This document shows positions 23,485 through 35,345 of a stretch of 64,000 nt of DNA, piece by piece. Position numbers and translations under genes: made by a program. Source of the stretch: Erinaceus europaeus (taxonomy: Eukaryota > Chordata > Mammalia > Eulipotyphla > Erinaceidae). Numbering within the stretch: position 1 is the first letter of the stretch; every line of letters starts with the position of its first letter. The stretch spans positions 100,211,632 to 100,275,631 of the forward strand of contig NC_080170.1 of NCBI RefSeq assembly GCF_950295315.1. The letters are read 5' to 3'. Under the pieces are notes generated by a model. That model had not been told where the DNA came from. It was given only the letters and a program-made list of their open reading frames with translations, and did no database searches.

Positions 23485-23555
23485 AGATCATTCCTGACGC
23501 TGTTGACTAGCTACGGAAGAAGGGCAAACGCTAGAAGAAGAAGAAGATCATTCCT
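23485..23555 (+). mobile_element. Vingi-type micro-insertion (49-bp 3' end with target duplication)
   Basis: 23496-23544 matches the extreme 3' end of the Vingi copy at 52333-52380, including GGCAAACGCTAGAAGAAGAA; it differs by a few substitutions and an extra GAA-like triplet. The 11-mer AGATCATTCCT lies on both sides (23485-23495 and 23545-23555). Such severe 5' truncation is expected when target-primed reverse transcription aborts early. It lies in a ZPLD1 intron about 190 bases from exon 4. Confidence 0.92.
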
Positions 23556-23629
23556 CAACTTTTTGGATACGATAGTCCTTAATATCCCTTTAGCACTAAG
23601 ATATAAGAAAAATGGTAGTAAAGATGCTA

Positions 23630-23893
<264 letters not shown>

Positions 23894-24140
23894 TTAACAC
23901 TAGATTTAAGGCATTGAAATTCTTAAATAAGCCCATAATACTTTTAACTATGCCTGAAATAGGTATATTATTTAATATCACTGGATAAGTTAATAAAAAG
24001 CGAGAGAACTGAGTAAAGACAAACTATCATTCTACATGCCGCCCCCCCCCCCATTTTTTATCTAGAAAGACAGCGTTTTTCCTATTTTTAATAGATATAT
24101 GTCTCTTTTTCTCCAGAAAAACTTGATAGAAATTTGAATC

Positions 24141-24341
24141 CTTGGGGTCGGGTGGTGGCACACCAAGTTAAGTGCACATGTTACAATGCACAAGGACCCA
24201 GGTTTGAGCCCCCCAATCCCCACCTGCAGGGGGGGATAGCTTCACAAGTGGTGAAGCAGTGTTGCAAGTGTCTCTCTGTCTCTCTCCCCCTCAATTTCTC
24301 TCTCAATTTCTGGCTGTCTCTATAAAATAAAAATAAAAAGA
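24141..24341 (+). mobile_element. Hedgehog SINE, older type, full length
   Basis: GGGTCGGGTGGTGGCACACC, AGTGCACATGTTACAATGCA, CCAGGTTTGAGCCCCCC, CACCTGCAGGGGGGGATAGC and GTGGTGAAGCAGTGTTGCAA. The exact 13-bp repeat AGAAATTTGAATC at 24128-24140 and 24342-24354 flanks it. Confidence 0.95.
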
Positions 24342-24424
24342 AGAAATTTGAATCTAATGCAAATATATTCTCATTATTTCTATTAGATTAATAGTTTCAT
24401 GAAATCTGTGTTTTTGTTTTACTT

Positions 24425-24488
24425 TGCTCACTGCTAAAATATTACATAACATACATATGTATTGTTTACTGAATAAATGAATGAATTA
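24425..24488 (+). mobile_element. L2 LINE 3'-end relic
   Basis: TTACTGAATAAATGAATGAA is the typical L2 terminus; the preceding bases are too diverged to align by eye. Confidence 0.45.
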
Positions 24489-25396
24489 CTACAGATATTG
24501 GAGCTCAGAAATTATATAAAGGGAATGTGAGGAGGGCCAAAGTGAAAGATATGACATTTAATGACCGGCTTCCTTCTATACCTGTATTCTTTTGACTTAA
24601 GGCCTTTCTTTTCTTGCTTTCCACGTGATAATATTTTTTTACCAAGTTATTAATCAACCTTAGTGCCATAAAACCAGCCTCACTCCTTCTTGACCTATAC
24701 TAAACAAAAAATAGGTCTTATTGACAACCCTTGGAAACAACATTGGACAAATCCAGATGATTATGTAGCCCTGCTTTGGACTGTGTGCTTTGGAGATAAT
24801 GCATAGGTCTAAAACATAAGACTCTGACATGTGTTCATTTCTGGATCTGTTTGGCTCTGGAGGATGCCATTTCTTTCAGGAATTCTCAGCACTCATCATC
24901 TGTTCATGTAGTAGCTCCTCAAGAAACAGAAGGACACCTGATTCTGAATCAGCACTGTCCAGTAGAGAGAGAGCACATGACATAAAGGAAACAGGCCCAC
25001 AGTGACCAAATGTTTGTACCCTGGAAACATGACAGAGCCTCCTGAGGGGCATCAGCACCCAGAATTTAGGGGCTCTTTGGCAATTATGAAAGCAACAATG
25101 ACAAACCAAGTCAGATGCCTGACAAATTTGAGTCAGTTCTAATTTGGAGAAAATTAACTCTTCTGAACTGTTAACATGAGTCATGAAAACTATAAATGAA
25201 ATGTGATAGAGGCTAGCCACACAGATGACAGATACATGGTTAGCTGATGTATTAGAATTAATATCTTAATATGGCTTACATTACATCAATTTTGGCTAGT
25301 CTCAGCAAATTCTGCTACTTTTCCAAGCCCATAAAAGATAAGAAATTACTAAAACATAAAGAAAAGATAAGAAAGCAAGAACAAAACATGAACTTA

Positions 25397-25666
<270 letters not shown>

Positions 25667-25876
25667 TCATTTCTGGGTTTGTTTCAAACATAATATGCCT
25701 TAATTTGCAATTACTGTTTTATTTATAAATGATTGCATATGTTTTAACTAAATAAAACTTTATTTATAAAAATAATCATATTTCATCCCTAAGAAAGAAG
25801 AAAATTATGTGTTCAGTGAGCAACAAGTTTGAAAAGTTTCACAGAGGAAGATCAAATTCTGTAGCAAGGCTTAAAA

Positions 25877-26082
25877 GACTCTTGTTATTCTGAGACTGTT
25901 CTATAATTCAGTTTCATGCCTCTGAGATAATAATATTTTGATTAATAATCCTCCAGTCCTAATGCATTTGTTGCTCAGGTCTTTATATTTTCTACCTTCT
26001 TTCCCCCTTACTTCACTGTGACATACTCTACTCCTCCTCTCAAATCTCAGTTTTCCTAGGAAACTTTTAACTCCCTAATGTT
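25877..26082. repeat. 206-bp perfect direct repeat, copy 1
   Basis: Read base by base, 25877-26082 and 26773-26978 are identical, starting GACTCTTGTTATTCTGAGAC and ending AACTCCCTAATGTT. The flanks differ on both sides. No SINE or LINE landmark is inside. Confidence 0.97.
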
Positions 26083-26772
26083 CAGTACATATTTCTGTCT
26101 CAGTAGTAATTCAAGCACAGGGGCAGTCTTACTTGGCACGCTCTTAATCAAAGCAGTTTATTGTGTATAAGAAACCCTCTTGATTTTGATGACCTTTGCA
26201 TCTTAAGGATCGCACAATAGGATCAGCATCTTTCATCCCCCAAGGTAATTTCTGAATAATTGATTGAAGGTCATAGATTTTCTAAGGGTTGATCCTATAT
26301 GAACCTTCCTCTTGTATTAGTGAAAATTCTTAGCTCCTTACAAATTCACAGGCGTATTTCATGGAGAACAAAACTCTCAGAAGTTATGTAAAGATTTTGT
26401 CCAACTCTGAACTTTTCTGAGGTTTATAGGATTGCCCAATCTCATAAAAAGGATGCACCATCTGAGCAGTAGTCAATAATAGTCTTGATCTTCATAATAC
26501 CAGAGTAATACAGTTTATCCCATAATGTCAAATACTATATGGTGTGCATATAATTTTAACTGAGGTAATAGAAATTTGTGATTCTTAATTTTCAATAACA
26601 CGATATATTTTATATCCAGAAGGAGCACATGGCCACAGTTAAGGTAATTTTCTAGCAAACAAATGAAAACATACTTTTTCTAATCCGAACATATAGTGGC
26701 CTACTTAATTTTTCCCATGGAAGATTGTCTTTGGAAAAAACATCAAATTCAGTGACATCTAAGACAAAAAGT

Positions 26773-26978
26773 GACTCTTGTTATTCTGAGACTGTTCTAT
26801 AATTCAGTTTCATGCCTCTGAGATAATAATATTTTGATTAATAATCCTCCAGTCCTAATGCATTTGTTGCTCAGGTCTTTATATTTTCTACCTTCTTTCC
26901 CCCTTACTTCACTGTGACATACTCTACTCCTCCTCTCAAATCTCAGTTTTCCTAGGAAACTTTTAACTCCCTAATGTT
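26773..26978. repeat. 206-bp perfect direct repeat, copy 2
   Basis: Second copy, same orientation, offset 896 bases from the first. See copy 1. Confidence 0.97.
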
Positions 26979-27748
26979 TTGTCCTCTCACCTGACTAGAT
27001 AAAAACATACTAATTCTGCGTAGAAAAAATGTATACACAACTATGTTTGTATGAGTTATTCAGCTCAAAAAAAAAAAAGTAAAGGACACATGTAAACCCA
27101 CACATATACCAATATCTACACTGTCACACTTCTTCACACACATAAACATACTTTTTCTGGCCTATCTCTAATTGCTTTCTGAGCAGTATGGCATGGTAGC
27201 TTAAATCCAGAAAAGAAATTCCATGAAGGAAAGACTCTGGGGCATGATGGGAGAAGAGGAAATGCTCCTGTTTTTAGCTGGGGCTTCTCACTCTACAAGG
27301 AAACACAGATATGTAATAATCAACCAAGTCACTCTCTTATAGGGCTGCTTCATAACCTCTCTGCACACAACTCAGAGAGATGAATAAACATTGTTTAATA
27401 AAAAGAGCCAGCAATACTCAAGCTATAGATTTGAAAGTGGTTATCACAATACTCTGACTGCCTTCTGAGAAAAAATAAGGAAGACAATTCAAAGGAAACT
27501 TTTCCTTCTCATTCCCATTGTCCACCAAGATTCCAAAATCCATACTCTTGGGAAATTAATGCCTTCCCCCTTAATCCCAAATATTTTATGAAAAGTGAAA
27601 GCCAATGTCTTCTTCACTGGACTAAGTGATTATACTCATTCTATGTCCTTTTTGCCTTTTCTGGCATTATAACATTATATATAAATGAGAAAAATTAAAA
27701 AAACATACTAATATCAGTAGAATACTTCAAAAAAAAAGTCACAATATC

Positions 27749-27945
27749 AGAGGTCAGGTGGTGCTGCATTCACCTGAGCCACACATCTCCATGAGCAAGG
27801 ACCTCAGTTGGAGCCCTCAGAGTGGGGAATCTTCACAAGTAGTGAAGCAGTTCTGCAGTTGTCTATCTTTCTCTTTCCCTCCTATCTCCCCCCTACCAGC
27901 CCTCTCAATTTCTATCTGTCCTAACAAAATAGAAAGGAAAAAAAT
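27749..27945 (+). mobile_element. Hedgehog SINE, older type
   Basis: GGTCAGGTGGTGCTGCATTC, CAGTTGGAGCCCTCAG and AGTAGTGAAGCAGTTCTGCA, then C/T-rich and A-rich ends. Internal bases between head and CACCTGCAGG block are lost. Confidence 0.75.
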
Positions 27946-28199
27946 ATCATAATTTATTAGTCCAACTAATTTTAGTTCCCAGGACAGCCAATTCCTTATT
28001 CAGTTCTGATTTTGGTATCCAATCCATGGATAAATACATATTAGTGCAGGCTAGTAACTCTAACTCCAGATGAAAGTATAGGAAACAATATTTTTATTTT
28101 CAAAATGGCTGAAGAGAGAGTGCTATTGGGCTTACAAAGGCGAGACTGGACATGGTGAACATTTTAAAGGACAATCCCAGGTATGGGAGAGAGAGAAAA

Positions 28200-28312
28200 A
28201 AATAGTTATGAAAAAAATTCTCATGCCTGAGGCTCTAACATAAGCCAGAGCTGAGCATCACAATAAGCTAGAGCTGAACAGTTCTCTAGTAAAATAAATG
28301 AATAAGTAAAGG
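28200..28312 (+). mobile_element. Minor SINE fragment (possible)
   Basis: TCTCATGCCTGAGGCTCTAA and AAGCTAGAGCTGAACAGTTC match the better-preserved minor-type SINE at 34575-34730. Confidence 0.5.
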
Positions 28313-28794
28313 GCAGTTCTACACAGTAAGGAATTTCAGACCAGAATTGCAGACAGGCCTTTTATAACACACCAGACTGAGTCCTTCAGTAATCAATAAG
28401 AAACCTAGAAGATTCTAGACCTTTAATTCTATATTTCATTTGTTTATTTCTGAAGGAGGCCATTAAGAAGCAACAGACCAAGTGATCCACTGCCAAACTC
28501 ACTGGAATAAAGATTTTATATGATCAGATGCTTCCATAAAAATCTCAAAAAGCAGTTAATAATAAACTGTTAAGAAAGATTTATCAGTGTCAGCCACACA
28601 AAATAATGTTGATTAGAGAAGAACAACTGATCTCAGGACCCTCTGCTCCTCAGCTACAGTAAACAGAACCAGTACTATAAAATAATGTTGTATGCTCAGG
28701 AACAGAATCCTCAGAAAAGGAAAAGTTATTTGTTTAGTTTTATTAGATTTTTCTTCTTAAAAGGTATATTGGGCTTTTGATTATAAAAAAAAAA

Positions 28795-28918
28795 AAGGAA
28801 GGAGGAGAAGAAAGAGAGAACGAGAGAAAGAAAGGAAGGAAGGGAGGGAGAGAGGGAGGGGGGAAAAAGGAAGGAAGGAAGGAAGGAAGGAAGGAAGGAA
28901 GGAAGAAAGGAAGGAAGG
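28795..28918. repeat. (GGAA)n purine tract
   Basis: Over 100 bases of GGAA, GGGA and GAAA units almost without pyrimidines. Ends about 50 bases from the exon-2 donor. Confidence 0.95.
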
Positions 28919-28956
28919 TATTTTGGTTGTGACCCTAAGCCTAACACACAGTTTCA

Positions 28957-29223
<267 letters not shown>

Positions 29224-30169
29224 TCACAAAAATATAAGAGCCCAAGAATAGACGCTACATGGAAATAAGTTTAATAACCCCTGATGTATTTATTTATCAC
29301 TGTATCAACCCATTTAACTCATTCTGATACTTTAATCCAAGTGCAAGTTGAAGAGCAGCCGGGAAAAAAATCGTCTCTTATTCAATTACCCAGGAAGAAT
29401 ATGAAGATGACAGTTCATCTGTTTCCTTGCGTCTGGTATACAGTGGATTGCATTAAATGCCGGCTGAGTACATTGTCAAATGATTGGAGAGCTGAGTGGG
29501 AAAATCAGGTTACTAAGGAAATTCTGAACTAGAATAACTGAATTATTCAGATTACCTGTCAAAAGTACTAAAACTCATTACAAATTATGCATTTCATTTT
29601 TTTTCTAATGTAAAAAGAAGTAGCTAAAATCCATCCTAAGTTATATTGTTGAGCATTTTGGTATTTTGTAACTCATCTTATCAGGATGTAGGAACAAAAG
29701 TCATCTATCAATGTGCCATTCTTTTGTCTGTATTACTTAGAGGGAAAGAATGAAAAGAAGTGTGTTAATATTACAAGTAGAAATACATAGCTAATGACCA
29801 ACTATAAGAAAAAATTTGCCCACCATAGCATGCCTCAGTAAAAGGAATGGTCTGGTCATGTAAATATAGAATACAACTTGTCTAGCTGTCTATGATTCCA
29901 GGAGCTATCACTGATGGGCTTAATTTATAGGCCTATGAAAGTGAATATGATTAAATGTGAGTATACACATACACACACTAGATTTTTGTCTCTGTAGCTA
30001 TTCTCCTACATGTAATATAGAAAATGCAAGCAGGAAATAAGGAACTTTGTTGCTATGTAATCCAAAGGTGGTAGAAATATTTTTCTATTTGTTTTGGCAC
30101 ACACAATTGAGAGAATGTCTCTATGAGCATTTAGCAATATTAAGTCTAAGTGAAACGATAGCATTTATC

Positions 30170-30190
30170 TTATTTTTAATATTTATCTAT

Positions 30191-30245
<55 letters not shown>

Positions 30246-30352
30246 AAAGCACTGCTTTGAAACATACAATGACGGGATATATAGTGCCAGGAATCAAACA
30301 TAAGACTTCATCACATGTAAGGCCAGTGCTCCAACCATTCAACTACCTCTCC
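30170..30352 (-). mobile_element. Minor SINE type with (GA)n, antisense
   Basis: TTTAATATTTATCTATTTTATGAGAG opens as the inverted tail; (GA)n occupies 30197-30242; CCAGGAATCAAACATAAGAC and GTGCTCCAACCATTCAACTA are the inverted head. Confidence 0.7.
30197..30242. repeat. (GA)n microsatellite
   Basis: About 23 GA units within a SINE. Confidence 0.95.
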
Positions 30353-30399
30353 AAATTCAATCATATTTTGCCCTTTATTAAAATAGTGAAATTCAGTAA

Positions 30400-30597
30400 C
30401 ATTTTTTTGCTAATATGGAGAAAAATTGAGAGAAGGGAGGGAGATACAGAGGGTAAAAGAGAGACACCTACAGCACTACTTCACCACTCCTAAAACTTCC
30501 CTCCACAAGTGGGAACCAGGGGCTTGAACCCAGGTCCTTTCATATGGTAATATGCAAGCTCAACAGGGTATGTGGTTGCCTGGCCCTGGAGTTCATT
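30400..30597 (-). mobile_element. Hedgehog SINE, older type, antisense
   Basis: GACACCTACAGCACTACTTC, CCACAAGTGGGAACCAGGGG, CTTGAACCCAGGTCC and a head ending GTGGTTGCCTGGCCC. Confidence 0.85.
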
Positions 30598-30779
30598 TTA
30601 ACAAATATTTATTGAGTTCATACCAACTTAAAATACACTTTAAATCTGTTTATTTTATTTTATTACCATCTATTCCTCAGCTCAAGCCACTATTTTTCCC
30701 TCTAAAATATCACATTAACTTTCTAGTTGACTCCTTCATTTCTACTCTCATTCCTGTCTAATCAGTACAACTGTTAAAG

Positions 30780-31230
30780 CATAAACCCAGTCATGTTGCC
30801 TCTTTACTCATATCTTCATTCGTTTCCCTCAGGCTAAATTCCAAATCTTGCAGCAGGCCCCCCAAACTCGCCATGATCTCATACCTACTTACTCCTGCAT
30901 TCTCATCTAGTGCTTCTGTGTCCCTTGCTCCCTGATTATTTTCACTTCACAATAGCCAAATACAGTGTTTACACACAAGACCTTTAATCAGAGATATTTT
31001 CTCTCAGATACACTTCTACCCCTCAATTATTGTCTGAGTAACTCTGACCTGTTTTGTCATGCCTCTTATTCAACAATCCTTTTCTCAAAGATTTCCCTAT
31101 TCCCCAATCTACTGCCTTGGAATTATGTATGTATCTTTTTTACTTGTCTTCTTAATAAGCTGAAAACCCCAGAAAACAGGAAGCTTTTATGCTCATCAGT
31201 GCACTCCAGTGAATATCTGATTAATTAATC
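30780..31230 (+). mobile_element. L2 LINE relic
   Basis: C/T-rich L2 order: CAGGCTAAATTCCAAATCTT, TCGCCATGATCTCATACCTA, TGTCCCTTGCTCCCTG, then AAGCTGAAAACCCCAGAAAA in the place of the L2 'taagctccatgagggcagg' segment. Ancient. Confidence 0.65.
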
Positions 31231-31631
31231 CCATAAAGTACCAGAACAATAGGTTGAGCTTAGGATTCACAAATTAGTGGTCCTTGCTTGCAAACAGATC
31301 ACAATTTATAAGGGAAGGTGTGACTCATACTGATAGAAAGATTGGACAGAGAAGCAAAGAATGGAATTGAAAAGTGAATCTCTCCAGGATCAGATAATAT
31401 AGAATAACTTTCTGGAGGACCTGATATGAGCTGAATTTTTCAAAATCAGTAAGGTGCAGCTATATAAAGAGTAAAAGTTATAGCATAGAACAGCATGAAT
31501 AATGACACTAATGTGAAATATGCCCAAGCCAATTGGGAGTTGGGCAGTTTGATTTCCATTAAAATTTTAGTGCAGAGGAGAAAATAATGGAAATTAAGTG
31601 TCAACATCATAGGAGATATATACATATAAAA

Positions 31632-31706
31632 TGGCTTCTGGGCCAAGGCGATAACAAAGTAGGTCCCAATTTCAATCCCCAGCTATGTTAATAGCTGTGC
31701 AGTGCT

Positions 31707-31742
<36 letters not shown>

Positions 31743-31745
31743 TGT

Positions 31746-31784
<39 letters not shown>

Positions 31785-31965
31785 TGTGTCTGTGTCTATG
31801 TCTGTGTCTGCGTCTCTCTCATACACACTTTTCCATTGTCTCTGTAGGGGCTACAGTAAGACATGTGCATTGTCCCATGCACCAAGGTTCAAGGTCTGGC
31901 ACCATGTGGAAAACCCCTGGAGCTGTGGTGTTTCTCCACGGACCACTACTCTGAAATAAAAAAGA
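31632..31965 (+). mobile_element. Minor SINE with (CT)n(GT)n expansion (possible)
   Basis: CCAATTTCAATCCCCAGCTA is B-box-like; the C/T-rich part has become a (CT)n(GT)n array at 31708-31815; an A-rich end follows at 31953. Confidence 0.5.
31708..31815. repeat. (CT)n(GT)n compound microsatellite
   Basis: CT units, then over 30 GT units with occasional CT and CTAT interruptions. Confidence 0.95.
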
Positions 31966-32194
31966 ATGCAAACATAGGCCTTGGGAGTGGGGAAATCATG
32001 CACATCTGAGGCTTTATTACCATCTTTGAAGAAAAAAAATGTTTACCTAGAAGTCATAAAATTCAACAAAAATCCTCCTTTTGTCTAGTGAAAGAGAGTG
32101 AAGTTGGAATATTATAAATATATCAAAGTGAATTCATATTAAATATATATTTTAAAAGGGAGAGGCATCATTGCCCTTAATTTAAACCAACTAG

Positions 32195-32400
32195 AGGCCA
32201 GATGGTGGTGCACTTTGTTAAGAATACATGTTACTATGTGCAAGGACCTGAGTTCAAACTGCAATCCCCACCTGCAGTAGGAGAAAAAAAACTTCACAAG
32301 TGGTAAAGCAAGGCTTCAGCTCTCTCTCTCTCCATTTAATTTTTCTCTGTCCTATCAAAATTAATTAAAGAGAGAAAGAATAAAGAAAGAGAGAAAAAGA
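32195..32400 (+). mobile_element. Hedgehog SINE, older type
   Basis: GGCCAGATGGTGGTGCACTT, CATGTTACTATGTGCAAGGA, CCCACCTGCAGTAGGAG and AAGTGGTAAAGCAAGGCTTC. Its tail runs into a GGAA array. Confidence 0.85.
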
Positions 32401-32415
32401 AAAAGAGAGAAAAAG

Positions 32416-32498
32416 AAAGGAAGGAAGGAAGGAAGGAAGGAAGGAAGGAAGGAAGGAAGGAAGGAAGGAAGGAAGGAAGAGGAAGGAAGGAAGGAAGT
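32416..32498. repeat. (GGAA)n microsatellite on a SINE tail
   Basis: About 19 GGAA units, one interruption. Purine-only. Confidence 0.95.
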
Positions 32499-33484
32499 CG
32501 CATGGACATGGATTCATCATGTAGGCAAACCCTAGCAGTAATCTGAGGGGGGGGGGGAGAAAAAAGGAGAAAAAAAAAAAGCACTATCAAAAGGCTTTAG
32601 TTTCTTCACTTTTTAAGATGAATTAATCGATGCTTAACAAATGTCCATGATCATTTGTTCAGATATAGAGCTTCTTCCTTTGTAAATGAAAACTTGTGAC
32701 CCCTGCAACAGAAGTGAATTTTCTACAAACTGATACCACTGTTCAAATTCAGTCTAACTCAGTTTTCTAAAGACATTTCACTGTTCCAAGGAACACATTC
32801 TTACCTAGTTTTGTAGGTACTAAAGACATCCATTCAGCACAACTTTTTCATTTATGAGAATTTGAGGGGATGATAATACTTCAATTTGACAAAGGGAAAT
32901 TTCTGCAAAAAGTAGACTTTTAGAGTCACTGTATAAAAGTTTCTCTCAACAACTAAATTTGTTAACCTTTTATTGTCTGATCCATTGTCTGAATTGCAGC
33001 ATCCCTTTGAATAATACTAATATTTTAGGTGACCTCAAATATAAACTGATTACAAGAAAAAAAATCAAGGGATAGTCCCCTTCACATGTTTGGTTTTTAG
33101 GGATTTTTTTTTCTAAAGATATTAAGTATGTGTAAAACAGCAGGTTTGCTTGCAGTTATGCTGCCAAAACAGCAGCTTTAAATTGATATTTTAACCAAGA
33201 TAAGCTTTTCTTATGAATTAAAAAAAAAGAGTATTCAGTTGAATTCAAGCTAGAAATAGAGGAGAAGAAAGAAGTGTTCTGCTTACCTCTCTCACCTATC
33301 AATCAGGGTGTGTTTGTTCCAAATTTTCTAAAAATTAGGCAATTCTTAAATAGCCATAAGAAGGTCAACTTTATCTATGTATAAAATTATGTCCTCATTT
33401 GGAGTTCATAAAATATGGTTACTATATAAATGGGGGATAAATCCAATTGTATATATGTAAATACAAATATTACTCAACTTTAAA

Positions 33485-33632
33485 AATATTTATGTATTTA
33501 TTTATGAGGAAGAGAGAGAAAGAAAACCAGAGCATCATTGGCAAATGCAGTGATAAGGATCAAACTCAGGACTTCATATTTGACAATTCAGTGCCTTACT
33601 CACTGTGCCACCTCCTAGACCTACACTCTACT
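33485..33632 (-). mobile_element. Minor SINE type, antisense
   Basis: TTTATTTATGAGGAAGAGAG, GGATCAAACTCAGGACTTCA and CACTGTGCCACCTCCTAGAC. Same family as 49383-49527 and 61424-61565. Confidence 0.75.
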
Positions 33633-33675
33633 TTTTGTTTGCTTGTTTGGTACCATTAAATAACTCATTTTTAAA

Positions 33676-33678
<3 letters not shown>

Positions 33679-33721
<43 letters not shown>
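33679..33721. repeat. (GT)n microsatellite
   Basis: About 21 uninterrupted GT units. Confidence 0.95.
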
Positions 33722-33874
33722 ACAAGGATTATTACTAGGGCCTAGTGACTACACAAATCCACTATTCCCAGCAGTAATTCCTAGTTGCCATTATTTTTTT
33801 TCTTTTTTGATAAAGAAATAGAATATTATAGATAGAGCAGGAGAGAGGGAGATGGAGGGAGGGAGGGAGGGAGG

Positions 33875-33920
<46 letters not shown>

Positions 33921-34045
33921 TTTTATAGTACTGCCCCACCATTCATGGAGCTTCTCCTCTGCAGGGGGAACCAGGTGTTTGAAGCCTGTTCCTCTCAGTT
34001 GGTAATATATGTTTCCTACTGAGTAAATCAGCACTCTGATCCTCT
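33722..34045 (-). mobile_element. Hedgehog SINE, long older type, antisense
   Basis: The extra 3' block is seen inverted (GGATTATTACTAGGGCCTAG, AAATCCACTATTCCCAGC), then GATAGAGCAGGAGAGAGGGA, a (GA)n at 33880-33920, CTCCTCTGCAGGGGGAACCA and a head to about 34042. Confidence 0.8.
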
Positions 34046-34192
34046 ACTTTTAAACTTCAATAAAAATGCACTGTTAGAACACCTTTTACACTTTGTCCTT
34101 ACAATCACTTACAGTGTAGTTGCAACATGCCATGCACATAACTAAAAGATATATAGCCAACTATGTTATTTTCTTCTTTTTTAACAAGAGGG

Positions 34193-34194
<2 letters not shown>

Positions 34195-34231
<37 letters not shown>
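34195..34231. repeat. (ATT)n microsatellite
   Basis: About 12 ATT units. A short inverted SINE 3' half (GAGACACCTGCAACACTACT) follows to 34292. Confidence 0.9.
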
Positions 34232-34574
34232 TATTTTTGAGAGAAACTGAGAAGGTAGACAGAGAGAGAGAGAGAGACACCTGCAACACTACTTTATTTC
34301 TGTTCTTCCTAACAATTACAGGTACAAGTTGCTTAAATACAAAAGTATCTAAATGAGACTAAATATTCCTAGATTTTAATAAACTGAATGGTTTTCATGC
34401 TCTGTCAGTAATGCAAAGTTTGAAACCTACTTTTCTTTTCAATAACCTTGGGAGGTTTCTATTAACACTTTGTAAATTTAACCTGGAATAACATGAACAC
34501 AGGTCAATTCAATTATCCAGACAACCTTATCAATATATTCTGCAATACAAATGAACATATAATACTCTCCCACA

Positions 34575-34730
34575 GAGGGTAGATAGCATAATGGTTATGC
34601 AAACAGACTCTCATGCCTGAGGCTCCAAAGTCCCAGGTTCAATCCCCAGCACCACCATAAGCCAGAGCTGAACAGTGCTCTGGTTAAAATAATAATAATA
34701 ATAATTAATAATAATAATAATAATACTCTC
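34575..34730 (+). mobile_element. Minor hedgehog SINE type
   Basis: GATAGCATAATGGTTATGCA (A-box region), AAAGTCCCAGGTTCAATCCC (B box), GCACCACCATAAGCCAGAGC and AACAGTGCTCTGGTTAAAAT, then (AAT)n. The head looks tRNA-like. Confidence 0.8.
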
Positions 34731-35214
34731 CCAAGTTGAGCTACATTTTTTTAGTTCAAAGTAATTTTTTAATATATGGAATGGTTCTAATGAGCTCAGT
34801 AGATGCTATGTCATTGATTTGATAATGGCATGAAGAGAAATGATCTCAAGCTAATGTTCTATTTTCTAACTTCAGTGAATGAAAGAAATCTTCCCTGAAA
34901 TGAAGAATAAAGGAAGGAAGAAATGATAAGCTCAGTTTTTCAGAAATTAGGGGACATTCAAGCAAAATGTGGGGTAGATAGTTGGAAATGAATCTAATAG
35001 TTGAATTAAAGGAAAGAATCACGAATGCAAGTTTGATACTCACCAAAGACTCAACATAGCAATCATAAACAATATTAGTAGAAAAAATATCCATGCAAGC
35101 ATGATGCATCCAGATGAGAAAAGACTAAATACAACAGCAGCAATGATGGTGATGATGACCCCAAGCTATCTTTAATAGAAGTAGCCTTTTCTACCCTGCC
35201 CTACATCACTGTAA

Positions 35215-35345
35215 CTGCAAGGCTACTATATCATTTGACATTGTATCTGGGAGTTGTTATTTGCTTTCTCACTAGATTATGAAGTAATTAAAAGTGTAAG
35301 GCTCTCCCACTGTGTCTAATAAACTCAGTAAATTTTAATTAAAAT
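35215..35345 (+). mobile_element. L2 LINE 3'-end relic (possible)
   Basis: CTCACTAGATTATGAAGTAA followed by GCTCTCCCACTGTGTCTAAT and AATAAACTC keeps the L2 end order. Highly diverged. Confidence 0.4.

Noticed and set aside
30047..30493. 148-codon frame on the plus strand
   Set aside because: It passes through (GA)n and two SINEs. Chance frame.
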